The translations under genes were made by a program, and so were the position numbers. 64,000 nucleotides of DNA from Microcaldota archaeon (GTDB lineage Archaea; Micrarchaeota; Micrarchaeia; Micrarchaeales; Micrarchaeaceae), in NCBI GenBank assembly GCA_021817565.1, contig JAKAUP010000007.1:62001-126000 (forward strand), read 5' to 3'. Below are positions 48,083 through 58,893 of the stretch, in pieces (the first letter of the stretch is position 1; the number at the start of each line of letters is the position of its first letter). The notes under the pieces were generated by a model. That model did no database searches, was not told the DNA's origin, and saw nothing but the letters and a program-made list of their open reading frames with translations.

Positions 48083-48580
48083 CTATTTGTCGCTAAGCGC
48101 TTCCTCCCCCATGGCTTCCATCCTACTCTTTTTCCTGTCATATAGCGCTATAGTTATACCTACAACCAAACCTAATATAAACACCACCGCTATGAAAAGC
48201 TCCTTGTATCCCATGGGGAATATGAAATTTATAACGTATTTCTGCCACGAACTGAGATAAACACCTATCAGCAAGTAATATATTGCGAGCAACACAGGGA
48301 ATATGACTATCATGGGCTTCATCGAATTCTTCATGCTCTCATTGAAATGAGGCATCATCTCTTTCTGTTTTGCCATAATGTGTTCCTGCGGAGCCTTGTT
48401 TTTGATCATTTCCCGCATCTCTATATTTATCCTGTTCAGCTTTCTTTGTATGCTCCTAGCCTTCTTCGGGTTTCCTAGGGTTCTTTGTATTACAGTAGAC
48501 ATAGCAACATCCAATATCGCTATACCCACTATTATCAAAGCCACGTTGATTGGCATTGGTACTAGAATTGCCGTGGTCAT
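48083..48580 (-). CDS. DUF106/EMC3-TMCO1-like membrane insertase homolog
   Basis: Three TM with intervening basic coiled coil (TLGNPKKARSIQRKLNRINIEMREMIKN); cluster context eL34/adk. Confidence 0.75.
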   Translation of the reverse strand: MTTAILVPMPINVALIIVGIAILDVAMSTVIQRTLGNPKKARSIQRKLNRINIEMREMIKNKAPQEHIMAKQKEMMPHFNESMKNSMKPMIVIFPVLLAIYYLLIGVYLSSWQKYVINFIFPMGYKELFIAVVFILGLVVGITIALYDRKKSRMEAMGEEALSDK

Positions 48581-48584
48581 GATA

Positions 48585-49157
48585 TCAATCCATGTTTTTT
48601 ATTGCCTCTATGCATCTGTTTGCCGTTTCTTGAATGCGGCCCTGCCTGTTGTGTATTATGTAAAGCGGCAGGTTTAAATAAGTGGAGTAATACGAGAGAG
48701 CGCTTAGGTTTATCATGCGCTGATTCTCTATCTTTACTTTATCTTCGATCTCTCTAGTCCTGCTTTTGTCCCCCTTTCTTCTAGCCAAAATCTCTTTCTC
48801 TGTCGCGTCTATCATTATTATCCCGGAAAGACCTTTGAGCATTGATATCGCATCGTATGGTATCCCGGAAGTATACCTATTTCCGCTGCATACTGATACG
48901 TGAGTGTCTATAAGCACTGTGCCACTCATGGCGGATATCTGTCTTATGGCAGATTTTCTTAGCGCCGAAGTTACCTTTTTGGGAAGGTATCTTATCTGAT
49001 CCCTGTTCTTTACATATTTCTCCGTCACCGCAATGTCCTTCATCAAAGTACCAATGGTGACCGACTTATACCCTTCTTTTTTAAGCAGCTCCGTCACGCT
49101 CGTCTTTCCTACTCCGGGCGATCCGCATAAGAGGATGCAGTTAAGGGATCTTTTCAT
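48585..49157 (-). CDS. Fap7-type/archaeal adenylate kinase-like NTPase
   Basis: LLCGSPGVGKTSVTELLKKEGYK; VLIDTHVSV; IDATEKEILARRKGDKSR. Confidence 0.75.
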   Translation of the reverse strand: MKRSLNCILLCGSPGVGKTSVTELLKKEGYKSVTIGTLMKDIAVTEKYVKNRDQIRYLPKKVTSALRKSAIRQISAMSGTVLIDTHVSVCSGNRYTSGIPYDAISMLKGLSGIIMIDATEKEILARRKGDKSRTREIEDKVKIENQRMINLSALSYYSTYLNLPLYIIHNRQGRIQETANRCIEAIKNMD

Positions 49158-49176
49158 CTGAACACATCAGAGGGGT

Positions 49177-50820
49177 TTAATCCCCCTCCATTCCTCCGGG
49201 AGGCATTCCTCCAGGTGCGCCTTTCGATCTTGAACTGATAATATCATCTATTCTCAGTATCATCTCGGCGGCCTCGCTTGCACTGTATATCAGCTGTATC
49301 TTCATCTTTGTTGGCTCAAGCACACCGATTGACTCCATGTCTCCCACTGTGTTCTTGAATATATCTACCCCGAATTTCCTGCCGTCCGGAGACTTGTGCT
49401 TGTTCCTCAGTTGTACCAACGTGTCTATCGCGTCAATACCTGCCGTCTCTGCGAGCGTCTTCGGTATGGACTCGAGCGCGTCTGCGAATTTCTGTATCGC
49501 AAGCTGTTCCCTTCCTCCAACCTCTCCGGAATATTGCCTTAGGTTGTCCGCAAGGTCTATTTCGATAGCGCCCCCTCCAACCACATACATCCCGTTGTTC
49601 TCGATGGTTGCTGTTACCGCTCCAAGTACATCCTCAAGCGAACGCTCAACCTCGTCTATCACCTGCTGTGATCCGCCCCTCACGAATATACTTACGCTCT
49701 TGGGGTTCTTGCAGTCCTCTACGAACACCATCTCCTCTCCGCTTACCTTTCTTTCTTCGACAACCCCTGCGCGTCCAAGGTCATCACCCGAGAGGTCGTC
49801 CAGGCTTGTTATTATCTTTGCATTTGTCGCCCTCGCCAGCTTCTCCATATCACTCTTCTTGACACGCCTTATCGCCATTATGCTGTACTTCGCAAGGAAG
49901 TGCTGTGCAACGTCATCTATACCCTTCTGCGTAAACAGCACATTCGCGCCGCTCTTCTTTATTTTTTCGGCCATCTCCTTTAGCATCATCTCTTCCTGCT
50001 GCAGGAATCCCTGGAGTTGCTCTGGTGAGGTTATATCTATCTTTGCGTCCGTTTCCGTCTTCTCTATCTCTAGCGCAGTATCAAGCAGCGCAATCTTCGC
50101 ATCCGCGACGTACCGCGGCATGCTTGGGTGAGTAACCTCCTTATCTATTATCACTCCGCTTACCAGAGAAGTTTCTGCAATGCTTCCTCCAGTCTTCTTC
50201 TCTATCTTTATGTAATCCCTGTCTATTACATAGCGTCCCTTCTGGTTTTTGTCCGTCACTGCGTTTACTGCGTCTATAACAATCTTTGAAAGATGCTCCT
50301 TCGTCTCCCGCTCCCCTATATTCTTTGAACCAAGAGAGACAAGCGCTATCTTCTTCAATATGCTCTCGTCCTTAACATCCGCCTTCTTCGAGCTCTCTAG
50401 GAGAAGCTTGTCAGCCTTTGCGGCAGCCATCTTGTAACCTCTCACTATTATTGTGGGGTGTATCCCCTGTTCAATAAGTTCATCGGCTCCCTTCAACAGA
50501 TTTCCCGCTATTACAACCACGCTTGTGGTTCCATCTCCCACTTCCCTATCCTGACTCTTGGCAACATTCACCATTATCTTTGCCACAGGGTGTTCAACAT
50601 TCATCTCTTCCAGTATGGTGGCTCCGTCATTTGTTATGACGATGTCACCCAAGTCGCTAACAAGCATCTTGTCCATGCCTTTTGGTCCAAGCGTCGTCTT
50701 GACTACATTCGCTACTGCTACCGCAACCGCAATATTCGTCCTTTGGGCATCCCTACCCAACAACCGCGTGGCTCCCTCTGGGAGTAGCATTATCTGTCCT
50801 AAATTCTGGTTCTCTGGCAT
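49177..50820 (-). CDS. thsA: Thermosome (group II chaperonin) subunit
   Basis: [59 protein letters not shown] tail. Confidence 0.97.
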   Translation of the reverse strand: MPENQNLGQIMLLPEGATRLLGRDAQRTNIAVAVAVANVVKTTLGPKGMDKMLVSDLGDIVITNDGATILEEMNVEHPVAKIMVNVAKSQDREVGDGTTSVVVIAGNLLKGADELIEQGIHPTIIVRGYKMAAAKADKLLLESSKKADVKDESILKKIALVSLGSKNIGERETKEHLSKIVIDAVNAVTDKNQKGRYVIDRDYIKIEKKTGGSIAETSLVSGVIIDKEVTHPSMPRYVADAKIALLDTALEIEKTETDAKIDITSPEQLQGFLQQEEMMLKEMAEKIKKSGANVLFTQKGIDDVAQHFLAKYSIMAIRRVKKSDMEKLARATNAKIITSLDDLSGDDLGRAGVVEERKVSGEEMVFVEDCKNPKSVSIFVRGGSQQVIDEVERSLEDVLGAVTATIENNGMYVVGGGAIEIDLADNLRQYSGEVGGREQLAIQKFADALESIPKTLAETAGIDAIDTLVQLRNKHKSPDGRKFGVDIFKNTVGDMESIGVLEPTKMKIQLIYSASEAAEMILRIDDIISSRSKGAPGGMPPGGMEGD

Positions 50821-51034
50821 ATTTTCACCTATTGTCTGAAAAGCGTTAATATCTCAAATCAAAAAAAGATCCTGTAAATACTAAAATCTCTTAGAATTAT
50901 ACCTACAATAAAATATTTATATTTTGTGCAGGAGCGCAAGACCAAGAAAACAAGCATTTCAGGCCGCCTGTAGTAGGAGTAGCACCCCAAAATCCATATA
51001 TATCATAAAAGCAAAAATGCTTTATTGTGTGGTT

Positions 51035-52108
51035 ATGGGGTCTTATAAAAAGAGGGACGGACACAAGTGGAGCATTCCAAAACTGCTAAGGGTTGCAGGA
51101 GCAGCGGCAATTCTAAGTTCTGCGCTCGCCGCTCCGGTGATGGCTGGCCCAGAGCAGAGCATATACTTCCTTACAGGGGAGAAGGTGATGAATACATACA
51201 CGGATTCAACATCTTCAGATGCAGGAATAACCGATATTATAAAATTCAAAAGAAACGAATTTGCGCTGGGGGTGATGGACGAGGGTCTTGAAGAGGGCGG
51301 GATAAGGACAGGCATTTATGCGGACTATCTCTTCAGGTACAAGATAGCAGACAACATAAACGGGTTTTTGGGCATAGGTCCGTATGTAACGTGGAAAGTG
51401 CCAGTCGGAGAGGAAAACACAGGCGTCAATACCGCGTTGAACACCGACATAACGCTTGGATTTACCACTAGAATAAATCACGACCTAAGCCTTATTTTTC
51501 AGTGGGTGCAGGTAAAAACAGGACTCATTGTAATACAGGATAGCAGAAACACCGACGCAGACAATTTTATGGTAGGTGCAGGATACCGTTTCGGCAATGG
51601 CGATAACACGCGGTACAAGAATTCATCATTCGAGGTATTTTTCGGAAGGTCCGACGCAAGCATGGGATCCGCAACAGATTGGGGCGCTCTGGACGACATA
51701 CACAAAAATGGATACTCCATAAAAGTAGGGTATCTTAACGAGGGCCATTTATATACGAACGAAGGAGGCGAAACAAAAAGGGATGGTATATTTGTGCAGC
51801 TAAGCACGGATTTATACTCAAACAACTTCCTAAAGGTATTTGCAAGTGCAGGCCCTTACATATCATCTACAACGCGTGTGAATCGTGACATGAACGCGTG
51901 CCGCGAAGTTGCGGGAACTCAGGTATGCCAAGAAACAGCCAAAGACGCATACAACATAAACCTGTATGCAAGCAGCGGGGTAAAGTTACTGCTTCCGGAC
52001 AGATGGGAGATTACAGGCAGTGCAAACTACATATACACTGGCAGATTCTTCGATCACAACAACACAAACAGCGTTTTCTGGGGCGTAGGAGTAGGCTATA
52101 GGTTCTAA
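51035..52108 (+). CDS. Secreted beta-barrel outer-membrane-protein-like protein
   Basis: Signal peptide-like KLLRVAGAAAILSSALAAPVMAGPEQ; alternating amphipathic strands (GIYADYLFRYKIADNINGFLGIGPYVTW, ITLGFTTRINHDLSLIFQWVQV, MVGAGYRFGNGD, SFEVFFGRS); C-terminal FWGVGVGYRF. Start chosen with TATA-like catatatat ~38 nt upstream; ORF opens at 50924. Confidence 0.7.
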   Translation: MGSYKKRDGHKWSIPKLLRVAGAAAILSSALAAPVMAGPEQSIYFLTGEKVMNTYTDSTSSDAGITDIIKFKRNEFALGVMDEGLEEGGIRTGIYADYLFRYKIADNINGFLGIGPYVTWKVPVGEENTGVNTALNTDITLGFTTRINHDLSLIFQWVQVKTGLIVIQDSRNTDADNFMVGAGYRFGNGDNTRYKNSSFEVFFGRSDASMGSATDWGALDDIHKNGYSIKVGYLNEGHLYTNEGGETKRDGIFVQLSTDLYSNNFLKVFASAGPYISSTTRVNRDMNACREVAGTQVCQETAKDAYNINLYASSGVKLLLPDRWEITGSANYIYTGRFFDHNNTNSVFWGVGVGYRF

Positions 52109-52929
52109 TCAAGCAGCGATTTTTCTATAATCCCCTTGAAAATGTTGTACATATGTTCGTCTGATAGGACAGGAACATTTCCAAGCGCGTCCATCTCTGC
52201 CATCCTCCGGTCCCTCGGAATAAAACCTAAAAATGTGCTTCCAACATCCCTGGCAACCTCCTCAGAATTTCTACCTTGGTTATTATCGGACATATTCTCC
52301 ACAACTCCAAGAATGCTTACGCCGAACCTCTTTACCATGAGGGCAGACTTTTTTGAATCCATAGCAGAGACTCTTCCAGGCCCTGTAACTATTATGAACC
52401 CTCTCATATCCACAAGCTGCAGTATGCTTAGCGGGGCATCGCTGGTGCCTGGCGGCAAATCCATTACAAGGTAATCTAACTCCCCCCAGTCAGTCTTTTC
52501 AAAAAAATCTTCCAGCATTTTTGCCACTAAGGGCCCCCTCCATATTATAGGTTTTTTAGAGTCGTCAACAAGCATCGCAGTAGAGGCAATCTTTACCCCA
52601 TTTTTTAAGATCGGGACCAGAGGTATCCTTGATATATCCATCTTATCATCGATATTAAGGAAGGCCGGGACATTAGGGCAGTCTATGTCCGCGTCAAGCA
52701 AGCCCACTTTATACCCCATCCTACTAAGCGCATACGCAAGATTTATCGATACGGTAGTTTTCCCTACCCCCCCTTTTGCGCTATACACTCCTATCTTATG
52801 CTTCACTCCAGACAGGCTCCTCTTTATCGCCTCCTTCTTCTTCAACACGTTAATAAAAGAGGGATGCATCCCAGAATTCTCTTCTCCCATACAATCACCG
52901 CAGGCAGAACCAGCAAAAGTCCAACACAT
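52105..52929 (-). CDS. Mrp/NBP35-type Fe-S carrier P-loop ATPase
   Basis: IGVYSAKGGVGKTTVSINLAYAL; LLDADIDCPN; YLVMDLPPGTSDAPLSI; N-terminal SACGDCMG. Start chosen at MCWTF. Confidence 0.9.
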   Translation of the reverse strand: MCWTFAGSACGDCMGEENSGMHPSFINVLKKKEAIKRSLSGVKHKIGVYSAKGGVGKTTVSINLAYALSRMGYKVGLLDADIDCPNVPAFLNIDDKMDISRIPLVPILKNGVKIASTAMLVDDSKKPIIWRGPLVAKMLEDFFEKTDWGELDYLVMDLPPGTSDAPLSILQLVDMRGFIIVTGPGRVSAMDSKKSALMVKRFGVSILGVVENMSDNNQGRNSEEVARDVGSTFLGFIPRDRRMAEMDALGNVPVLSDEHMYNIFKGIIEKSLLD

Positions 52930-53030
52930 CAACCTAAATCGGAAAAGTATATAAGCTTTACATAGGATAATAAGTAAAAAAGAGAGCAAGATGCAACGCT
53001 TATTTTTAACGTTGGAAGTGTTCTTTTTAG

Positions 53031-53411
53031 GTGTTTTCAATGAAAATAAAGGAACTTAGAGCAGGAGTAAGCAATGTAGAACTACGCGCAGAAGTGGTCC
53101 AAAAAGACGAACCAAGGGAAGTCGTATCAAAGTATGGCAAGAGGTTGACGGTCGCAAACATAACCATAAAAGACGAGACCGGTACAATACCGATGTCTTT
53201 ATGGGGCGAGGACATAGAAAAAGTGAACGTTGGCGACACAATAGAGGTCAAGAACGGCTATGTAAGCGAGTTCAGAGGGGCTCCTCAGCTATCGACCGGA
53301 AAGTTCGGCAAGATATCGGTCGTTGAGCAGGGCAAGGGAGGAGGCAAGAGCAGCGCGAAATACGAAGATGAAGAAGAACCCCCGGAGGAGCCAGTAGACG
53401 AAGAGTTCTGA
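53031..53411 (+). CDS. ssb: Single OB-fold ssDNA-binding protein with acidic C-terminal tail
   Basis: IKELRAGVSNVELRAEVVQKDEPREVVSKYGKRLTVANITIKDETGTIPMSLWGEDIEKVNVGDTIEVKNGYVSEFRGAPQLSTG; tail EDEEEPPEEPVDEEF. Confidence 0.85.
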   Translation: MFSMKIKELRAGVSNVELRAEVVQKDEPREVVSKYGKRLTVANITIKDETGTIPMSLWGEDIEKVNVGDTIEVKNGYVSEFRGAPQLSTGKFGKISVVEQGKGGGKSSAKYEDEEEPPEEPVDEEF

Positions 53412-53414
53412 AAA

Positions 53415-54503
53415 TCATTTTCGGAACTTATTATTTTTCTTTCTTCCCTTCCATTTACCTCTTCTCCTTTTATTCTCTTTAGGCAAGTTCTCTTTCCAAT
53501 ACCTCATACTGTAAAACAGGAATACGCCTCCTAGCGCGACACCAAACCATAATGTGGCTATCCTTTCCATGATTGTAACCGCGGAGCTCTTTGCCACGCT
53601 CAGTCCCATTATGCCCCTAAGCAGGGCAAGCAAGGTACCGTCAGTTACCCCTATGTTTCCCGGGGATCCGGTCGCCATTCCCAGTACGTTTGATGAAGTC
53701 TGTATGAAGACGCTGTTCATCAGATTGGGGAAAACCCCGACCGCGACAAGGCATAGATACAAAGCCATCGCATTGAAGAGCGCGGCGGGCAGCGATGTCG
53801 CTATTGATACAAGATATGTCTTAGGAGTATTCAATTTGCTTTGGAATGCGAAGTACTCGTCCCCATAAGCAGTAAACCTCAAAAAGAAGCGGCTTTTCAT
53901 CATCTTCGGTTTGATAAAATTGTAAAACCTGTTATTCAGTATAAAGAGGTACGGGAGCATCAGCACCATATCTATTATGAGCACATATATCACGTAGGTC
54001 TTGAAGTAAAGCGCAGTAATGAGCGCAAGTATGCCTATCCCGAGGAAATCGGTAAATATATCAAAGGTAACTACGGGTAGCGTGCTGGTCAGTTTATTAT
54101 TCGTTATTCTGTTGAGGGTGTAAGCGACAATGACCCTGCCAAATTTTCCCGGGGTAATATTCATAGAGTATAGTGAGAGATAAGTGACGAGGTTCTTCTT
54201 AAGCGGTACGTGTATCCCGAGCTTTTTCAGGTAATAATTCCACTTCAGAAATCTTAGGAGGTAGCCGAGCAGCACAAGCACAAATGCCCCAAGGTATATC
54301 AAGGGATTTGCTGATAATATTATCCCGATTACCTTGCTCAGCCCACCTATCAGCGCTATCACTACAAAGACAAAGAGGCTTATTATGAATGCGGCGGCTA
54401 TAAATAGCGTTATTTTGTTTATGCGGGACAGGTATTCCTCATGGGTCATATTTCCCGTATCGGTAAAAGACCTCCAAAACCCAATCGGCCTCTTTTTTTC
54501 CAT
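53415..54503 (-). CDS. UPF0104/lysylphosphatidylglycerol synthase-TM family membrane protein
   Basis: Multi-TM; LLGYLLRFLKWNYYLKKLG; NITPGKFGRVI; ATGSPGNIGVTDG. Confidence 0.75.
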   Translation of the reverse strand: MEKKRPIGFWRSFTDTGNMTHEEYLSRINKITLFIAAAFIISLFVFVVIALIGGLSKVIGIILSANPLIYLGAFVLVLLGYLLRFLKWNYYLKKLGIHVPLKKNLVTYLSLYSMNITPGKFGRVIVAYTLNRITNNKLTSTLPVVTFDIFTDFLGIGILALITALYFKTYVIYVLIIDMVLMLPYLFILNNRFYNFIKPKMMKSRFFLRFTAYGDEYFAFQSKLNTPKTYLVSIATSLPAALFNAMALYLCLVAVGVFPNLMNSVFIQTSSNVLGMATGSPGNIGVTDGTLLALLRGIMGLSVAKSSAVTIMERIATLWFGVALGGVFLFYSMRYWKENLPKENKRRRGKWKGRKKNNKFRK

Positions 54504-54509
54504 GAATAA

Positions 54510-55655
54510 CTAATCCTTGCAAAGGTTATAAAATAGATTCTCGTACTGCTTAGATATCCTGTCCCAATCGTGCTCTGCAATTATTATTTTTCTCCCAGCC
54601 TTTACCATCCTCCTTATCTTACGCTTGTCCATAAGCACCCCTTCCTTTATCTTATTATAAATGGAATCAATGGATCGCGGGGTCGAATACAAACCAGAAT
54701 CTTTCATCATCTCCGGCATTCCCCCCGCCCTCGCAACCACGCAGGAAAGTTCGGAAGCCATTGCCTCAAGCAGCGCGACAGATGCAGGCTCATAAGTAGA
54801 TTGCAATGAGAACATATCCGAAGCATTGTAGTAATACTTTGTAAGTTGGTGGTCAACCTTTCCTGCAAAACACACATTCCCACTCAATCCCTCCTTTTCT
54901 ACGAGTCCAGTTAATTTTTGCAGGTATGGCCCGTCTCCAAGGAGTACCAATTTCATATCAAATTCCCTAAGCAGTCTCTTGACTGCCATTATCAGATAGC
55001 TATGCCCTTTCTGCGGCACGAGCCTGCCAACATCTAAAATGGTAAAGTTATCGAGATCGAAGCTGTCCGCTATACGCCTTACATGCGCATCGCTTTTCGG
55101 TCTTTTCTTGAAAGCATCATAATCAACCCCATTGTAGACAACATGCGATTTCCCAATCAACTTTTTTGGCACGGTAGACAACAAAGCGCTTTTCGATACT
55201 CCTGTCAAAAGATCTGCAGCTTCCATCATCCGTCGTCCGACCAATGTATCATACAACAAACCCGCAGAATCGGTAATAAAATCTATATTCTGAGGAAGGG
55301 CGTTGTGTATCGTCAAAGCAAGTTTGCCGATATTCTTCATCTTTCCTACTTCGCTGAGTGTATATTGGAACCGATTGTTTATGTGGTATATTTGCGAGTC
55401 GGACTTCCTTATTGCATCAACCAAACCATGCATTCTCAGATAAGGGAGAGGGGCCTTCGGTACGTTTATAAAATCAGTCTTAAGTCTTATGACATCGATT
55501 CCGAATACGCTGTCCAGTTTCAGTTCCCTACCGTTGTTACTGGTTATCACAGTTACCTGATGTTTTTTGGCAAGTCTTTTATAAACCTCAAGCAGTACGG
55601 TCTCAGTACCACCACTATAAGGGTAAAAGAAAGGGTTCAATACGCAAATTCTCAA
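54510..55655 (-). CDS. GT4-family glycosyltransferase
   Basis: PFFYPYSGGTETVLLEVYKRLAKKHQVTVITS; VYNGVDYDAF; ILDVGRLVPQKGHSYLI; STYEPASVALLEAMASELSCVVARAGGMPEMM. Confidence 0.92.
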   Translation of the reverse strand: MRICVLNPFFYPYSGGTETVLLEVYKRLAKKHQVTVITSNNGRELKLDSVFGIDVIRLKTDFINVPKAPLPYLRMHGLVDAIRKSDSQIYHINNRFQYTLSEVGKMKNIGKLALTIHNALPQNIDFITDSAGLLYDTLVGRRMMEAADLLTGVSKSALLSTVPKKLIGKSHVVYNGVDYDAFKKRPKSDAHVRRIADSFDLDNFTILDVGRLVPQKGHSYLIMAVKRLLREFDMKLVLLGDGPYLQKLTGLVEKEGLSGNVCFAGKVDHQLTKYYYNASDMFSLQSTYEPASVALLEAMASELSCVVARAGGMPEMMKDSGLYSTPRSIDSIYNKIKEGVLMDKRKIRRMVKAGRKIIIAEHDWDRISKQYENLFYNLCKD

Positions 55656-55769
55656 TGAATCACTCCGCAGTTAACAGATAATAAACTAAAGGTATAATAA
55701 CAATTCTATTCATGAAACCGTTTCATAAAAGGGTATTTATACTCTTTCGCTCATAGCCGGTTGATTAAA

Positions 55770-57218
55770 ATGCACAGCCGCAGGCCTAATGTAGTAATGT
55801 TTATGCTGGACACGCTTAGGGCGTCCGACACTTACACTAATAGCGCGCTTACCAACATAAACAGGATGGCAATGGAAGGGCTTAGTTATACCAATGCGGT
55901 AGCACCAGGCACATGGACAGCCACATCACACGCATCAATGTTTACGGGGAAGCCGGTTTCAGCAATACCGGATGCATCAAAAGACCTATTCAACGGCGGC
56001 ACAGAGAAAATAGATCCATGGTTTGTAAAGACAAAGTTCCTTCCGGATAGCATCAACACGCTCGCATCGAAGCTAGGCTCAATGGGATACTCAACAAGCT
56101 TGTTTTCCAATAATCCATTCCTCAACAGCATGACAAATCTCTCAGAAGGCTTCCAAACAACTTACGACTTATGGAAAGATACAAATGCATCAAAAAAAGG
56201 GATGCTAAGCAGAAAAGCATCAAAGCTGCTTCAAGGCGGAAGCAGAACAAGAATAAAGATGATGGATGTATCATACGCTGTAAGCAGAATATTGCCAGCT
56301 CCTCTGCTGGACAAACTATACCTTGACCTGAGGGTACGGCTGGACAGGGGCGTCGCTGAAAACGACTTCACATATAAAATGGATCGCGGGGCAAACCGAA
56401 CGAACAAAGTGATAAAGAGCTACATAAGGAAGAGAGCACAGTCCGATATAATGCCTAAATTCATGTTCATTAACTACATCGAAGCGCACGAAAATTATCC
56501 AGTCAGGAAGGAAATAGTCCAGGACAAATGGCTATACATGAGCCGCATCATGGAACTGGACGAAAACACAAGATCAGAGCTGCATAAGGCCTATCTTAGG
56601 AGGATAAGATACTTAGACAAAAAGGTAGGGGAAGCCATAAAGGACATGAGGGAATCCGGACTGCTTGATAATGCGCTCGTTATTTTGCTTTCAGATCACG
56701 GGCAGTTCTTCGGGGAACACGGTCTTCTTTACCATTCAATGGCCCCATACTCAGAGGTCTCCAATGTACCTCTCATATCGTTGCGCTTTATTGACGGCAA
56801 ACCAGTAAAGGAAAGGAAAGTCATAGACGAACCGGTAAGTCTTGGCAGAATAGGGAGCGCTGTGGTTGAGGTAGTAACGAAAAATCAGACAAACTTGAAT
56901 GGAAACATGTTTGGCAATGTTTACTCTGAACATACTGGAATAAGCGAGGGCTGGGACGAATACCTGTTGGCAAAACTTAGGAGGAGGTCAAAGTTCGCAG
57001 ATATGATATACAAGGCCAAAATGGAGCACAACAGGCAGGCAGTAGCGATATACCACAACGGGATGAAGCTGATACATTTCTATGGCGGCAGGCCAGATGA
57101 ATTATACGCGATAAATGACAAAATGGAAGAGCAGAACATAATCAGCGGCCACAAAAGCGAAGCGGCAGATATGCGCAAGCGCCATTCAAAATACGTGGCT
57201 AATCATACTTCTCTATAG
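55770..57218 (+). CDS. Sulfatase/alkaline phosphatase-superfamily hydrolase
   Basis: [57 protein letters not shown]. Confidence 0.85.
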   Translation: MHSRRPNVVMFMLDTLRASDTYTNSALTNINRMAMEGLSYTNAVAPGTWTATSHASMFTGKPVSAIPDASKDLFNGGTEKIDPWFVKTKFLPDSINTLASKLGSMGYSTSLFSNNPFLNSMTNLSEGFQTTYDLWKDTNASKKGMLSRKASKLLQGGSRTRIKMMDVSYAVSRILPAPLLDKLYLDLRVRLDRGVAENDFTYKMDRGANRTNKVIKSYIRKRAQSDIMPKFMFINYIEAHENYPVRKEIVQDKWLYMSRIMELDENTRSELHKAYLRRIRYLDKKVGEAIKDMRESGLLDNALVILLSDHGQFFGEHGLLYHSMAPYSEVSNVPLISLRFIDGKPVKERKVIDEPVSLGRIGSAVVEVVTKNQTNLNGNMFGNVYSEHTGISEGWDEYLLAKLRRRSKFADMIYKAKMEHNRQAVAIYHNGMKLIHFYGGRPDELYAINDKMEEQNIISGHKSEAADMRKRHSKYVANHTSL

Positions 57219-58020
57219 ACTCCACATAGCTCTGGGAGCAGACTGGCGCCTTGTTTCCAATCTCTTCGCATATGGCAGTGGTATAAAGGTTTGCCGTGCC
57301 TATTATGTTCTCAGATATCTGGCTGCTGGGCTGGTTCAACGATGATATGATATCGGTCCAATTCTTTCCAGCTACAATCTGCGGGTTAATCGGCGTTCCG
57401 ACCTGCAGGCTCTGATTTCCGAAGTCCACAAAAGGTATGTCAGAATTCTTGTCGTACGCGGAGAAGACAACCGTCTGCGAGGCATTGATGCTCTGGAGCG
57501 GGTAATAAAATCCTGTTGCCGGGTCAGGTTTGTTTGTCGTTGTCTCTACTGGAACAAAAGTAAGATATGGGCTCGAGTACGTGGAATTATAAAAGGTGAA
57601 CGTGGCGGTGTTGGGGAATACATCTACTCCGCTTGAGGTCATATAATGCAATCCAGTAAAGTTGCCGAAGCGCATAAGCGCTATCATCATGCTCCATCTA
57701 GTGATTGCGCAATACGGACAATATTCAGCCCCTACGTAAAGCATCTCCGGTTTCCCGCCAGCATACAATTCGGTGCCGTTTATCTTCTGGTAGCCTGGGT
57801 TTGAAGCAAACGCGATGCTTACACCTCTGGCAAGCGACTGGTTGTTTGCAATGCTGTAAAGTTCGGAGTATGTAGAAGTGCTTACAGGCTGGTTGTCAAA
57901 CGCTAATGCAGTAGCATTGCTAAGATGTGGCAAAGGCGCAAACTGCGTGTAGAAAACATAAGCCGCAGCGACTATTATCAAAACAATAACCAGGATATAA
58001 GGCAAGTTTTTCTTGTTCAA
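57199..58020 (-). CDS. DUF929-like membrane-anchored thioredoxin-fold protein
   Basis: N-terminal [35 protein letters not shown] (CPYC). Confidence 0.8.
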   Translation of the reverse strand: MNKKNLPYILVIVLIIVAAAYVFYTQFAPLPHLSNATALAFDNQPVSTSTYSELYSIANNQSLARGVSIAFASNPGYQKINGTELYAGGKPEMLYVGAEYCPYCAITRWSMMIALMRFGNFTGLHYMTSSGVDVFPNTATFTFYNSTYSSPYLTFVPVETTTNKPDPATGFYYPLQSINASQTVVFSAYDKNSDIPFVDFGNQSLQVGTPINPQIVAGKNWTDIISSLNQPSSQISENIIGTANLYTTAICEEIGNKAPVCSQSYVESIEKYD

Positions 58021-58028
58021 ACAAACAC

Positions 58029-58562
58029 CTAGGGTTTTTTATGGTAAACATAGTAATAATAAAGTATACCTGCGATGCTTTTGTTGTCAATAATCAGATT
58101 GCTCTTTATCATCTTAAGCGCTTGTGAAACAGAAACCTCTTTTATCTCTATCATCTCATCTGGATCTAGGTTTCGCTTACCCTTAACCAAACCGGTTGCG
58201 ATGAAAAAACCTTCCTTGTGGTCTAGTGCCGCTGGAGAAGGGTATCCTACAAACATTCTTATAACGCGCTTTGGGGAGTAACCAGTTTCCTCCTCAAGTT
58301 CCCTTTTTGCGGCCCTCGAGTAGGTTTCTCTCTTATTCAGGTGACCTGCAGGCAACTCGTAAATCCATCTCCTTATCGCAGGCCTGAACTGCCTTTCCAG
58401 TATTATCTTTCCATCATCTTTTACCGCCACAATAACGGCTGCATCCCTTTCGTATATCCTGACGAACTTAGCAATCTTGTTCTTGTGCCTGAAGGGCATC
58501 TCGTAAATAGAAAGCGTGCCATTCTTGTAAATCAATTTCGGCATAAATCCTATTACAGACAA
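58029..58562 (-). CDS. NUDIX hydrolase (ADP-ribose pyrophosphatase-like)
   Basis: [30 protein letters not shown] (Nudix box). Confidence 0.92.
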   Translation of the reverse strand: MSVIGFMPKLIYKNGTLSIYEMPFRHKNKIAKFVRIYERDAAVIVAVKDDGKIILERQFRPAIRRWIYELPAGHLNKRETYSRAAKRELEEETGYSPKRVIRMFVGYPSPAALDHKEGFFIATGLVKGKRNLDPDEMIEIKEVSVSQALKMIKSNLIIDNKSIAGILYYYYVYHKKP

Positions 58563-58595
58563 ATCTATAAATATACGATAGTAAAATCCTAATCA

Positions 58596-58736
58596 GGGGT
58601 TGTGGCGTAACCAGGCAGCGCAGCGGGCTCCAGATATTTATTATTGAATTGAGCCAAATGGCGATGATGAGAATCTGGAATTATGATAATGAAGTGAAGT
58701 AACCTGCTGGTCCGGGTTCAAATCCCGGCAACCCCA
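58596..58736 (+). tRNA. tRNA-Trp(CCA) with 68-nt intron (58634-58701)
   Basis: GGGGTTG...CAACCCC A acceptor; stem GCGGG/CCTGC; loop CTCCAG-[intron]-A; T-arm CCGGG-TTCAAAT-CCCGG. Confidence 0.9.
58663..58679 (+). ncRNA. Box C-like GATGATGA plus anticodon-complementary AATCTGGA inside tRNA-Trp intron
   Basis: GATGATGA at 58663-58670; AATCTGGA at 58672-58679 complementary to exon/intron TCCAGATATT; D boxes degenerate. Confidence 0.4.
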
Positions 58737-58893
58737 ACCCGCATACCGTCCGATCTTTTACTATATTTATCATCCCGCGCAGGCTGAGTCACAAATCCAG
58801 GCTCTGAAGTGCGGCAATAGCCCCCGGTAAATTAGATGGAATTTTCCTATCCGCCGGGATAAGGTATTTATTGGTTACAAAACCAAAAATAGC

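Noticed and set aside
49337-50131. 264-aa plus-strand ORF opposite the thermosome gene
   Set aside because: Antisense shadow ORF with Ser-rich low-complexity translation.
58741-58880. GGCTGAG / CTCTGAAG motifs suggesting a C/D RNA after tRNA-Trp
   Set aside because: No box C in the correct orientation; only a modest CCCGG...CCGGG stem.
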